DNA from: Gracilaria domingensis
Taxonomy: Eukaryota > Rhodophyta > Florideophyceae > Gracilariales > Gracilariaceae
Assembly (NCBI GenBank): GCA_022539475.1
Contig: VCMS01000002.1
Location: forward strand, 150,672-214,671
Direction of reading: 5' to 3'
DNA length: 64,000 nt
Each line of letters starts with the position of its first letter. Position 1 is the first letter of the stretch. Positions 38,459 through 47,901 of the stretch are shown one piece after another. The notes beneath the pieces were generated by a model. It had not been told where the DNA came from, searched no databases, and saw only the letters and a program-made list of their open reading frames with translations. The translations under genes were made by a program, and so were the position numbers.

Positions 38459-38691
38459 TCAGAAAAAGACAACATTGCTCTACGCCCGTGAATATCATGA
38501 ATGAGATGTAATTTCGAGCACAATCACAAAGATCTCGAGCGATTCCCAGTGACTAAGCTTGCGAACTGATGCTTCTAATCATCAGCACCGGACTTATTTA
38601 CATACTACAAAATCCTATGCGCTCTGCACATACGTATGTATCTGTACTTGCAAAAGAGCTGAGAAAGACGAGTGCACCTACCCATAGGCCT

Positions 38692-39705
38692 TTATTCAAT
38701 TCTTAACTTGTTCAAGGCGGCCAGCAAAGTGGGCACTGTCTCACTAGCCCAGAAACATTCACTCTGTCTGCCCTCCATAAAGATAGCCCTGATACAATAT
38801 TTGCCGGGAGATGGCTGGCCAAGTGCTTGAACCCAGACAAGCTTAGACTCATGCTCGACAGAGCAATCCAGCCCCGCTCTTGCCACCCTCATGTTAAACA
38901 TACCGTCTCCACTCCTTCGGACAGCCGGTTTCTTAACGGGAGGGTCCTCTTCACCGCGTCCGATACGATCCATCCTCTTCTGCAATGAAAGGCAAAGGCG
39001 CTTAAAATGGCGAATTTCATCATAACCAAGAGCCACAAGCCACTGGTCATTTCCTACCATGGCGCAGAAGCTCTTCGGCGCCTCCGGATCAAAGCCGACT
39101 CGAAAGCCAACACCCGATTGAATGAAGTTCTGGCGAACCCCCGGTCCCGGCGGGGCATCGCCCTTGACCTCAATGAGCGAACAGCCATGCATGTCACACT
39201 CAATACGAAACTGCAAATCGCGTTCATTCTCCGGCAAATCCTCACTGGCCTCAAGCACCTGCCACCCAGCCGTGGACTCATATCCAAAATTCTTCGGATC
39301 CATGTAAGGCTCATCTGCCGCTGAGGATGCATCATCATCCGACGCAACGGGCGCACCCGCAACGTCCTCCGCGACAGCGGCGTTAGGCGGCGGCGGATCG
39401 GCCACAGGCGGCATACCGGCCTCGGCGCGCAACTTGGCGGTAATGGCAGAGATCTGCGACGCCATCTTCATCAAGGCCTCGTTGGTTCGCTCCGCCTGCT
39501 GACGCCGATTCTCAGAAACGGCAGCCAACTGCTGACGCAGCCTCTCTCCATCCGCAACGGCCGCTTCGATAGAGTCCTGCGAAGCGCAGCAGCTCCAGCG
39601 CACGCGAGCCGGCCGCGCGCCGCGCGACACGGAGGCGCAGACGGCCGGCACGAGCGGACGGGCGCGCGGAGCGACGGGCGCGGGCGACAAGAAGGCGTTC
39701 ACCAT
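38692..39705 (-). CDS. Plastid-targeted DUF1818 protein
   Basis: A 337-residue protein whose C-terminal ~150 residues match DUF1818, a small cyanobacterial family of unknown function: FIQSGVGFRVGFDPEAPKSFCAMVGNDQW, then helix LCLSLQKRMDRI, LDCSVEHESKLVWVQALG, KYCIRAIFMEGRQSECFWASETVPTLLAAL. The start at ATG 39705 gives a leader of ~45 residues rich in Ala/Arg/Pro/Ser (plastid transit), followed by a coiled-coil (~50-95) and an acidic linker. It is divergent from the HEAT-repeat bilin-lyase-like gene with 260 bp between ATGs, suggesting coordinate regulation of two plastid proteins. Confidence 0.75.
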   Translation of the reverse strand: MVNAFLSPAPVAPRARPLVPAVCASVSRGARPARVRWSCCASQDSIEAAVADGERLRQQLAAVSENRRQQAERTNEALMKMASQISAITAKLRAEAGMPPVADPPPPNAAVAEDVAGAPVASDDDASSAADEPYMDPKNFGYESTAGWQVLEASEDLPENERDLQFRIECDMHGCSLIEVKGDAPPGPGVRQNFIQSGVGFRVGFDPEAPKSFCAMVGNDQWLVALGYDEIRHFKRLCLSLQKRMDRIGRGEEDPPVKKPAVRRSGDGMFNMRVARAGLDCSVEHESKLVWVQALGQPSPGKYCIRAIFMEGRQSECFWASETVPTLLAALNKLRIE

Positions 39706-39965
39706 CGCGACGAGCGCGCGGGAGGTGCGATGGCGAGCACACGGCAGCTGGGGACGGCGCTTCAACATGTCAACAGGCTCGCGCATTGCCATTTTGTGAT
39801 CCAATCTCGCCAGCGCCACGCGCCAGCGGTGGAGCGTAGAGCATCGGACGGCACCGGTGGGGCCACAATGCGAGCTCCCGCGTGCCGCCCCTTGCAGCTC
39901 CCGAAGCGGCCAGCGCGCATCTTCCGGCGCACAGCCCACGCCTCGACTGCATCGTGCCGCGCGCA
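39706..39965. promoter_or_regulatory. Divergent promoter shared by two plastid-protein genes
   Basis: 260 bp between the DUF1818 and HEAT-repeat start codons, GC-richer than the flanks. No TATA box was seen. Confidence 0.45.
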
Positions 39966-40784
39966 ATGACGCCTCTGCCGCTCTTCATCCCCGCGCTGCC
40001 GCTGCGCTCGCGCCGCGTCCCTGCGCACGCCGGTGCTTCGTTGCAGCGGCGAGCCCGACCAATCTGCTCCGCGGCTCCACCGTCACCGCCGCCCGACATC
40101 GACCAACTCTTCTCTCGGCTTCGACACGTCAACAAAAACCTGCGCAAAAAGGCATCTTCCGAGCTGGCCGAAGTGGCCACAGAGCCCATCATCACGCGTC
40201 TCATTTCGCTTCTCGATCAGGAGGATGTCGCGTATCGCCGTGCGGCGGGCCAAGCGCTGGCCATGACAGGCGCACCAGCGCTGCCGGCAATTCTGGCCGA
40301 GCTCAGAAGCACGGGCAATCCCACCGTGCGCGCGTCGTGTGCCAAGGCTATCGGCAGTCTTGCTTTGTTCTTCCCTGAGATGCGTGAAAACTTTTCGCCA
40401 GATGCCCTGGATGCGTTGCAAAATGTCGTGGAAACGGCAGACCCGGTCTCCAAGCTTGCTACAATCGGTTGTCTAGCCACTATCGGCAGTGATCAAAAGA
40501 ACAAAGATGAGGCGGTTGCGCGCGGAAGTCAGACAGCCTTTCGCATTTTGCTCTCCGTATGCAATGCAAATGCAGACATGGCCGCTGCTGCCGCAGCCGT
40601 GGGAGCTCTGAGCCAAATCGCCCAGAACGCTTCCCCAGAGCAGAAACAAACTATCATCACTCATCTTCAGAGCCTCACTGACTCTTCTAACCCAGATGAC
40701 CAGTCCGGCTTCAACTACACTCAAGAAATGGCCAGATCTCATCTCGATCAATTGCAAGGTGCCTCAGTCCCTTCGGACAAGTAA
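39966..40784 (+). CDS. Plastid HEAT-repeat bilin-lyase-like protein (CpcE/CpeZ family)
   Basis: A 272-residue protein with a ~40-residue Ala/Arg/Pro leader (plastid transit) and then HEAT-like PBS-lyase repeats: the family-typical opening DIDQLFSRLRHVNKNLRKKAS, EPIITRLISLLDQEDVAYRRAAGQAL, NPTVRASCAKAIGSLALFFPE, DPVSKLATIGCLATIG and a last ADMAAAAAAVGALSQIA. Cyanobacterial relatives attach or isomerise bilins on phycobiliproteins or act as their chaperones. The matching opening helix makes this closer to CpeZ/CpcE than the 11168-12241 protein. The ATG at 39966 is the first one; the frame upstream starts only at a GTG. Confidence 0.75.
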   Translation: MTPLPLFIPALPLRSRRVPAHAGASLQRRARPICSAAPPSPPPDIDQLFSRLRHVNKNLRKKASSELAEVATEPIITRLISLLDQEDVAYRRAAGQALAMTGAPALPAILAELRSTGNPTVRASCAKAIGSLALFFPEMRENFSPDALDALQNVVETADPVSKLATIGCLATIGSDQKNKDEAVARGSQTAFRILLSVCNANADMAAAAAAVGALSQIAQNASPEQKQTIITHLQSLTDSSNPDDQSGFNYTQEMARSHLDQLQGASVPSDK

Positions 40785-40806
40785 ACAACCCCCAACCCCG
40801 GTCTTT

Positions 40807-42222
40807 TCATACCGCTTCCATTCCTACTCCAAATTTATCACCCAGCTCGTCCGATGTCGTGCTTCTCACCTTTTTGGCTTCTTCAATCAGTACATAAAGC
40901 GTCTCTAGTTCTCGCGCTCTCGAAACCCCTTCAATTAAGCGTTCCAGCTCTACGCCGCCCTGTAGCACATTGTCAAGACCCACGCTCTTGTCACCTATAA
41001 TTTCCTTTGCAGAAAGAACAATGTCAAGCAATCCTGCTGACGGTACGATACGATGATCTGTTACTCTACGCTGCTGATAGTTGTACGTTCGTATTCTGTC
41101 ACTTCGTTCTCCCATTACGCTACCTAGTTGTGCCCTTCGTTCGCTCACCCTTTTCGCTGCCTCTTCTGCTGCGAGCTTGGCCGCCAATCGAGCCGCTAAC
41201 GCTTCCAGTGCTATTGCCTTGTTCCTATGTTGTGATCGATCCTCCTGACTAGTTGCCACCAATCCCGTCGGAATATGGGTTGCACGGACCGCGGATTCTG
41301 TCTTGTTCACATGTTGACCACCAGCACCACTTGCTCGATACACGTCAAACTTTACCTCACTTTCTCGTAAAGCAAACCGCTTTGCCAACTGCAAATCATC
41401 ACGCAACACTGCAACACTTGCTGTGCTAGTATGGACCCTGCCACTAGTTTCTGTGGCGGGCACTCTTTGAACCCGATGCACTCCGGCCTCGAGGCGTATG
41501 GTTTCGTACACAAAAGGCCCGGAAATTCGCATAATCAACTCACGTAGGCCACCCAACGAAGTGATAGACTGGGACAAAACCCTTGACTTCCATCTCTTAC
41601 GTAAAGCGAACTTTTCATACATTGCAAACAGATCAGCAACAAAAAGTGCAGCTTCATCTCCCCCTGCACCTGCCCTTACTTCCAGTATAGCGCTGCTTGT
41701 CCCGGATTCAGGAGTCGAATGGGGTTGATCGAGTTCCACTTCTTCATTACATGCTTTTTGGAGTAGATGGGACATAATTTGTGATGCAAGTTGGCGCTTC
41801 TCCTTTTGCAGCATCTGAATCTCATCCAGCGCCAGCTGTCGCATCTCTGAGTCATCGCCACGATCGCTCTCTTCCAAAATTTGGAAGGCGTCTCGAAGTT
41901 GACCATGAAGTACATCCAACGATTCCGTCATTGATGCGATTGGAGCGAGCTCGTTAAGTTGAGCTTGCTCTGATGCATCGAAAGAACTGCTGCTTCTCTG
42001 TTGGACAATGCCGTCATGCTTCGATTTTGCGCGTACTACGAGTGGTGCTAGATGAGAAAAAAGCTTTTCAACGTCTTCAGAACTCATGGCGTGAATCGGC
42101 GAACTTGAGTTGGAAACCGTTGAGAAGCACCTGGAGCGGTTGTTCCATCTACTAAAGCCAAAAGGCGTTGCAGAGCCTGCGACTCGAGAGAAATGACGCC
42201 GAAATCCATTGATAAGTAACAT
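40807..42222 (-). CDS. Mitochondrial class I peptide chain release factor (RF1 type)
   Basis: A 471-residue RF1-type release factor that ends mitochondrial translation at UAA/UAG. The leader (MLLINGFRRHFSRVAGS...) is a typical mitochondrial presequence. The stop-codon-reading PAT motif is present in RVPATETSGRVHTST, and the peptidyl-hydrolysis motif GGQ in GAGGQHVNKTESAVR, followed by SQEDRSQHRNKAIAL. The PAT motif and GRVHTS context mark RF1 rather than RF2 (SPF). A plastid RF1 is possible but the presequence favours mitochondria. The stop codon is 22 bp from that of the convergent HEAT-repeat gene. Confidence 0.88.
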   Translation of the reverse strand: MLLINGFRRHFSRVAGSATPFGFSRWNNRSRCFSTVSNSSSPIHAMSSEDVEKLFSHLAPLVVRAKSKHDGIVQQRSSSSFDASEQAQLNELAPIASMTESLDVLHGQLRDAFQILEESDRGDDSEMRQLALDEIQMLQKEKRQLASQIMSHLLQKACNEEVELDQPHSTPESGTSSAILEVRAGAGGDEAALFVADLFAMYEKFALRKRWKSRVLSQSITSLGGLRELIMRISGPFVYETIRLEAGVHRVQRVPATETSGRVHTSTASVAVLRDDLQLAKRFALRESEVKFDVYRASGAGGQHVNKTESAVRATHIPTGLVATSQEDRSQHRNKAIALEALAARLAAKLAAEEAAKRVSERRAQLGSVMGERSDRIRTYNYQQRRVTDHRIVPSAGLLDIVLSAKEIIGDKSVGLDNVLQGGVELERLIEGVSRARELETLYVLIEEAKKVRSTTSDELGDKFGVGMEAV

Positions 42223-42800
42223 GGTGAGAACGAAGAACTCGGATAAAAATCATGGTGATTCAGATGCATGTGATGCATGCATGTGAGTCACATGATGTGA
42301 CATTCGATTCCGCGACCGATGAAGCATCGATCGCACTGTGCAACCTGTGCCGCACAAGTGCTCATGGAAAAACAGGATGAATTTATATGTACAATATCCT
42401 TGGTGCAACAAGGATACATGATCTACGAAGGTATTTATCTGTTATACGGTGCTAATTTAAAAGCCGTGGGTATTATACTAAACTGTAGTGCCATGATGGC
42501 ACTTATCTGTGTTGCCTGCCAGTAGGAAGAAAAGGAATGCACCTAGGTGTCAAGGTTACCATTATCCTTGCTACCACATAGAGGGGCGCAAGAAAAAACA
42601 AAGACGTGATAGAATAACGCAGTGGAAGGAGCACATTAGATTCGTTCCGGTTGTAGTGATGATTGATTCACATCTGTCCAGTCTCAGAATGAGTAAATGT
42701 TGCAGGTCGGGAGCGATGAAGCAAACAAGCTGGACCAGCTCTCTATCCAAATCACTAAGAAATGATCAACAGTGATTGAAAAATTGCGTTAAACACCTGG
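42223..42800. other. Intergenic region with palindrome cluster
   Basis: 578 bp between the RF1 start and the 3' end of the ZIP gene. No open frame of note; dominated by palindromes (see 42280-42503). Confidence 0.5.
42280..42503. repeat. Palindrome cluster
   Basis: Perfect palindromes: CATGTGA-G-TCACATG (42280-42294) overlapping TCACAT-G-ATGTGA (42288-42300), TATCCTTG-6 nt-CAAGGATA (42395-42416), and AGTGCCAT-G-ATGGCACT (42487-42503). Confidence 0.85.
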
Positions 42801-43652
42801 CTACGTCCACAGAGCAAGTAAGCTCATTGCCCCAGCAGCAAATACAAAAACAGCCATACTAAGCAGGGAATCATCCGGATTCATGTCTGTATAGCTATCC
42901 TTCGAAGCATAACGGAATTCTTCTGCGAGCAACTCTACCAGTGCGACGTACAGAAAAACGCCAGCAGAAACCAGAGTCAAAGCCGGCATGGACAGAGCAT
43001 TGATGTGATCTGGCAACATCTCAAGCAATATCATGCCTATCATTGCACCAAATGGTGTAACGCTTGAAAAGAAAATGCACCAATAGATGGCATGTTTCTG
43101 AAGCTTGGAGTCGCCGTCGGCGCTGGCGGTGAGAGTTGAGCCCAATGCCAGGGCAGCGAAAAACTTGTGTACCAAGATGGCAAGAGAGAGCGCAGTGAAT
43201 GAAGCCACATCCAACAAACTGACGCCCAACGACACTCCCTCTAAAAACGAATGGAACGACAGCGAGGTTGCCAGAACAATGGCGACAGCAGGCGAATGTG
43301 CTCGCGAATAGGCGTTGTGCGAGTGAACTGGGAGCGTGTTATCACTACCTCTCTGGATTCGGCGTGCGAGCACATCGAGCACGTAGACAGAACTGACACC
43401 AACCAAAGTAAGAAAGCCACCCCATGGAAACTCCGTAGAATGATTGTTTGCAAGCTTGATCAAAGCTTCCGGCAGGATATGCACCAGCGCGGCCGCCACC
43501 AAAAAACCGGCCGAGAAGGAATTTCCAAGACGAAGCACACGCACATGAATGGCGGGCGAAGCGAACAAGACGGGCGCCAAGGAGCCGGAAAGCGCGATCA
43601 AGAAGACGCCGAGAATGGTGAGAGAGACTGTGGTGCACTCGACGACGACCAT
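42801..43652 (-). CDS. ZIP-family metal transporter (SLC39)
   Basis: A 283-residue ZIP transporter that moves Zn2+/Fe2+ into the cytosol. Eight membrane helices are evident. The metal-site helices are TM4 with SFHSFLEGVSLGV (H-S-x2-E-G) and TM5 with LAILVHKFFAALALG (H-K). A His-containing cytosolic loop (VHSHNAYSRAH) lies between TM3 and TM4. The start at ATG 43652 puts the first helix close to the N-terminus. Metal specificity is not predictable; it resembles plant and animal ZIP1-3-type proteins. Confidence 0.88.
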   Translation of the reverse strand: MVVVECTTVSLTILGVFLIALSGSLAPVLFASPAIHVRVLRLGNSFSAGFLVAAALVHILPEALIKLANNHSTEFPWGGFLTLVGVSSVYVLDVLARRIQRGSDNTLPVHSHNAYSRAHSPAVAIVLATSLSFHSFLEGVSLGVSLLDVASFTALSLAILVHKFFAALALGSTLTASADGDSKLQKHAIYWCIFFSSVTPFGAMIGMILLEMLPDHINALSMPALTLVSAGVFLYVALVELLAEEFRYASKDSYTDMNPDDSLLSMAVFVFAAGAMSLLALWT

Positions 43653-43894
43653 GTTAGCGCGACGTGAGGACACCAAAAAGACTTGTGACTCACAAGTTGT
43701 GAGCACGCAGGCACTGGTGGCGACGCCACTCTTCGTTGTGCCGCCGGCTGCACCGTCACCGTCTTTTGTGCGAACGCGACGCGGAGTTGCGCGCAGCCAT
43801 CAGTGCAGACGGCGCGGCGCATAGCCAATGGCGACGCACTGAACAGACACGGCTGCAGCAGTCGCTGCATGCCTGAGCACGCGCGTCCCACGTC

Positions 43895-44923
43895 ATGGAA
43901 AGTGCGTGGCCACGCGTGCGCGCTGGCACGCCTGCCGCGAGATCTCCCCCATTCTTGCGCCTGGAAACTTTCCAGATGCAAGTTGCAAACCTACCTTTGG
44001 TAGGATACGATCCATTCCGCATCATACCACAGGTATGCAGCGGGACCTTCGGCACCGGAGGCAACTTTCCTTCTACACGTACCGTAGATAACTTTACCCG
44101 TTGCAACACTTACGACAGTTTCAACTGCAGAGTACGTCGACGACCTTCGTTTCCATGGCTGTGACGCGCTCTTCAGCGCGCGCCTCTGCGTCCGCGGCCA
44201 AAGCCCCCAGTCAAGCGCAAGAAGCCCCAACGTTCTCCTTCCCGTGCAAAGAAGCCCCGCAACCACCCGTCGACAACTGAGTCTCAACCGTCTCCAGCGG
44301 CACCCTCTCCCTCGGCAACCACCGCCGCAGATGAGCGCCCCACGCATTATTTCCTGTTCAAATCCGAATCCGAGTCCCGCATGCACAGAGGACACGAGAT
44401 GAAATTCTCCATCAACGACCTTCAAAAAGAGCCTAACGCCACCGCGCACTGGGACGGTGTACGCAACGCAGAGGCGTGTAAATGTATGCGAGATATGCGG
44501 AAGGGTGACATGGCATTTTTCTACCACTCCAACACCAAGAAGACAAGGCCCTCAATTGTCGGTGAGGTGCGCGTCGTATCAGATCCCTATCCAGGTATGC
44601 TTTTGTTACGTTGTTGTTGCAGCAAATCATCCTCACCCGTCACGCAACTAGTCCTGACCAATCGTTTCTTCATGACCTTTGTATCAGACCACACCGCATT
44701 GGACCAAAACGATCCACACTATGACGCGCGCAGCAAGAAAGACGCCCCGCGATGGTACATGGTCGACGTACAATTTGTGCGCAAGTTCCAAACTGCAATC
44801 ACGCTCGACCAGGTCAAGAGTGAGCCCAAGTTGGCCAACATGCAGCTTGTCAAGCGTTCTCGTATATCTGTACAACGCGTCACGCCAGAGGAGTGGAATG
44901 TCGTGCATGATTTAACTACCTGA
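43895..44923 (+). CDS. EVE-domain protein (THYN1-like), three exons
   Basis: EVE domains bind modified bases in DNA or RNA (PUA-like fold). Exons proposed: 43895-44032, 44177-44594 and 44688-44923, giving 263 residues; the introns are 144 and 93 nt, both beginning GTATGC and ending CAG. The second junction restores DPYPDHTALDQNDPHYD, matching the family. The first junction is inferred from frame and splice sites because exon 2 has no ATG upstream of HYFLFKSESESR. The domain then runs KFSINDL, WDGVRNAEACKCMRDMRKGDMAFFYHS, IVGEVRVVSD, PRWYMVDVQFVRKF and ends PEEWNVV. A basic Lys/Pro-rich linker (~47-90) suggests a nuclear location. An alternative start is ATG 43976. Confidence 0.8.
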
Positions 44924-45214
44924 TCGTTATTCTTTGCCCTACATCTCGATTGCTATTCAACCGTCGTGCTCATCTTTGTGCCCTTATATCTGCGCTCCAC
45001 GTTCGACCTTTCAACATAGTCTTGTATTCTAATCTTCGTTCACGAACAAACAATCAATTTCACAATACATCATCGGCATCACACCCATTTTCTCATTTCT
45101 TCGTGTGCTTCGATTAGCGATCTCATCATCCAATGTCTAACTGATCGGGCTGGACATTGCACATCCCTTATGCATCGTCGCCCACGTCTCTCAGGCTGTC
45201 TGCCCGCACATCGT

Positions 45215-47695
45215 TTATACCCCAGTCGTCGCCTGGCGCAGCCGCCGAGCGATCACGTGCGCGTACTCTGAATCCCCTGCCACCCAATGTGCCTCATATC
45301 TCTCAGCCCCATCATGCAATATTTCCAGCTCTCCCATTCCGCAGAGCTCCTCCCACTCTATGCCCCACCTCGAGCCCATCGCCGTCCTGGCCTCCCGCAC
45401 AGCCGCTTCTTTCGTCGCAAAGGTGCCCACCGTCTTCTTCTCCGGCTCCGTGTACGAGTGGAATCTGGAGGGAGGGTAGCCGCATTCAGCTTCTACGAGC
45501 CAGCGCCCACGCGCGACACACACGCGCATCGCCGTCACGCGACTGTACTGTGAGTCTGGCGGACTCCACAGCGCCTCCCATTTCGTCTCATTATCGGACA
45601 CAATTTCCAAGTCGCCGCCTTCCACAAGCTCTTCCCATGGGTAGTCCTCGTTGCCCACGTTGTTCTTCCCGACTCTCACAGCCTCCTCACGAGCGCGAAA
45701 CTCGCCGAGCTCGCGCTTTGTTGGCTCCATATACGAGTGGAATCCGTCCGGAAAGAATCCCTGCTCGTGAACCAGTGTCCACACGAAGTCCCCGCTACCG
45801 CTCGAGTTCAACTTCGAGACACGTTGAATTCCACTGCTTGCGTTGACTTGTCGTGGTGCGTGAGTACTTGCAGAGGGCGCTGCGGCGAACCAATCGCCGC
45901 CAATATAGCTCGATGTCGAAACGCGTTGATCGCCGTTGTTTGCGCTGACTTGAGGTGCTGCGTGAGTTGCTAGAGAATGTGATGCGTCAAACCAATCGCC
46001 GCCGGTATAGGTCGATGTCAACACGCGTTGAACCCCGTCGTTTGCGCTAACTTGCCGTGCTGTATGAGTATTTGAAGGCGCTTCGTCGAGCAAATCGAAT
46101 GACGAAACGGCAGACTTGCGTGCCGTCCGCTTCACTCGCCTCGCCTGTCGCGTGGGTACCGCCGCCCGCGCATCGTTGGGCACATGCTCAATCGCGGTGT
46201 CCGACATGTACGGTGGAACGAAGTCCCCTGTTTGATTGCCCGACAAGTTAGGACCCTGTCGAACGACGCTTGACCTGCGCGCTGTCTGTTTGACGCGTCT
46301 GGCCCGTCGAGTGGGAGTAACGCTCGGGAACGAAGCCGCTCGCATTGCACTTGCAGCATGAGAGCTACCCCCCGCATTAGCGCCTGCGCTACCTGACATA
46401 CCAGAGCCCTCAACAGCGCTGGGCAGCCTCTCACACGTCCTGTCCAACGAGGTGACCATCTGCTCTGGCAGAACACAATAATGATGGAGGGCGAGCTCAT
46501 TCATCTCGTCCTGAGCGGCCTGTTTACCAGCTAGATAGGCTTCATTTAACAAACGGGCGTTCATCACGTCATACACCTCGCCCTTGACTTGTTTTGAAGG
46601 TTTGACATCTTTGCGGGTGCTTTCTTTCCTGATTCTCGTCTGCACACGGAGCTTTCCCTCGGACTTGGTGATAGCCGCTTGCTTCCTCACTGTTTTCGCT
46701 GGAGCTGAGCTCGTAGGCGCTTCGGTCTTTCCCTTCATTGTGGTTTTGCATGCGGCTGTGGATGTGGGTTGTCTTTTCGAGGTTGCTCTCTTGGAGATTA
46801 ATATTGTCCCTGCACGGCCCTGGCTAGTTGAAGGTATCAAAGAGGCCGCTTTGGTTTCAGGTTTAGTCTTGGTTGCGGATTTAGGAGTGACGGGTTTAGT
46901 TTCAGGCTTCACTTTAGACGGCGTTTTGGTCTTGGTTGCTCTCGCGCCAGCTGAGGTTGATTTTGATATCGGGGGAGCAGCGGTGGTTACCTTATCAGGC
47001 TTAGTAACCGCGACCTTCGAGCCAGTTTTCTTCGCAGCGCTGGTCGGTGTAGTACTCTTTCTGGCCCCGCGTTTTGCAGACGCGGACGTAACCACGTCGC
47101 TCGTGTGGACGTCCATCTTGGCAGTTAAACCTTGCGCCTTCGACTTTGCTGCACTAGCAGCAGTTTTGCTCGCAGCAGGTTTTCTCGCAGCAGGTTTACT
47201 CGTGGCAGCCCTGCTGGCGGCAACCTTGCTCGCAGCTGTTTTACTAGCAGCTGTCTTGCTCGCAGCTGTCTTGCTCGCAGCTGTCTTACTGGCAGCTGTC
47301 TTACTGGCAGCTGTCTTACTTGCAGCAGCCTTACTCGCAGTTGCCTTGCCCACAGCTGTCTTACTCGCAGCTGTCCTTCGCGCAGTTGTCTTGTTCGCAG
47401 CTGTCTTACTCGCGCTCTTGGAACCGGTCTGTTTGGTGCCTCTACCCGTAGAGGTAGCCTTCTTTCCCTTCGCAGCGACGCCTGTAGATTTGCTCTTCTT
47501 CTGAATGGTCTTCGAAACCTTCGGTAACAGCGGACCGCCACTATCCAACGTCTCTTCGACTACCTCAGTAGTAACAGTTCGTTTGGACTCGCCGCCACCC
47601 TCGCCATCGAAAAACTCCTCTGTGGTGACGGTTTTCACGACGCGCCGCACTACCTTTGGCTTGTTGGACTCGCTGGGTCCCTTTCTGGGAGCCAT
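45215..47695 (-). CDS. H1-like basic repeat protein with duplicated C-terminal domain
   Basis: An 826-residue protein of unknown function. Residues ~60-200 are Lys/Ala/Thr/Ser-rich with ten or more AASKT pentads like histone H1 tails or bacterial nucleoid proteins; the basic region continues to ~385. A helical block follows (~380-420), then two copies of TRRARRVKQTARRS-type motifs, and three ~35-residue repeats with QVSANxGxQRV and GGDWF (~535-630). The C-terminus is a ~90-residue domain present twice (~632-722 and ~729-820), each with FHSYxEPxKRxLGxF, EEAVR, WEEL, GxLEI and SRVTAMRV-type strands. The start is ATG 47695. DNA or chromatin binding is inferred from the basic region only. Confidence 0.7.
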   Translation of the reverse strand: MAPRKGPSESNKPKVVRRVVKTVTTEEFFDGEGGGESKRTVTTEVVEETLDSGGPLLPKVSKTIQKKSKSTGVAAKGKKATSTGRGTKQTGSKSASKTAANKTTARRTAASKTAVGKATASKAAASKTAASKTAASKTAASKTAASKTAASKTAASKVAASRAATSKPAARKPAASKTAASAAKSKAQGLTAKMDVHTSDVVTSASAKRGARKSTTPTSAAKKTGSKVAVTKPDKVTTAAPPISKSTSAGARATKTKTPSKVKPETKPVTPKSATKTKPETKAASLIPSTSQGRAGTILISKRATSKRQPTSTAACKTTMKGKTEAPTSSAPAKTVRKQAAITKSEGKLRVQTRIRKESTRKDVKPSKQVKGEVYDVMNARLLNEAYLAGKQAAQDEMNELALHHYCVLPEQMVTSLDRTCERLPSAVEGSGMSGSAGANAGGSSHAASAMRAASFPSVTPTRRARRVKQTARRSSVVRQGPNLSGNQTGDFVPPYMSDTAIEHVPNDARAAVPTRQARRVKRTARKSAVSSFDLLDEAPSNTHTARQVSANDGVQRVLTSTYTGGDWFDASHSLATHAAPQVSANNGDQRVSTSSYIGGDWFAAAPSASTHAPRQVNASSGIQRVSKLNSSGSGDFVWTLVHEQGFFPDGFHSYMEPTKRELGEFRAREEAVRVGKNNVGNEDYPWEELVEGGDLEIVSDNETKWEALWSPPDSQYSRVTAMRVCVARGRWLVEAECGYPPSRFHSYTEPEKKTVGTFATKEAAVREARTAMGSRWGIEWEELCGMGELEILHDGAERYEAHWVAGDSEYAHVIARRLRQATTGV
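47161..47415. repeat. Coding minisatellite (AASKT pentads)
   Basis: Around 15 copies of a degenerate 15-bp unit encode Ala-Ala/Ser-Lys-Thr pentads on the minus strand. The opposite strand is therefore a long open frame of Leu/Ala/Val, which is an artefact of the repeat. Confidence 0.85.
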
Positions 47696-47901
47696 GGGTG
47701 TGTTAGCAATTGGGCATGGAAACCGCGCGCGGCGGTCGTGGGCGGGCTGCAATGGTGACGGTGGCGATGTGAGAGTGGATAATATCCAATATTATTCAAT
47801 GAGGTATCACAAGTGCGTGCGGACTTGGCGGAGGTGTTGCAGGAGGGGTGCTTTCAGCGATACTCGCAGCAGCAATCCGCACTGTGTAAAGTTAACCTTA
47901 T

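Noticed and set aside
46584-47504. A 306-codon + strand frame with long LLAAVLLAAV runs resembling a membrane protein
   Set aside because: It is the complement of the AASKT coding repeat of the minus-strand gene; the hydrophobic run is a mirror artefact.
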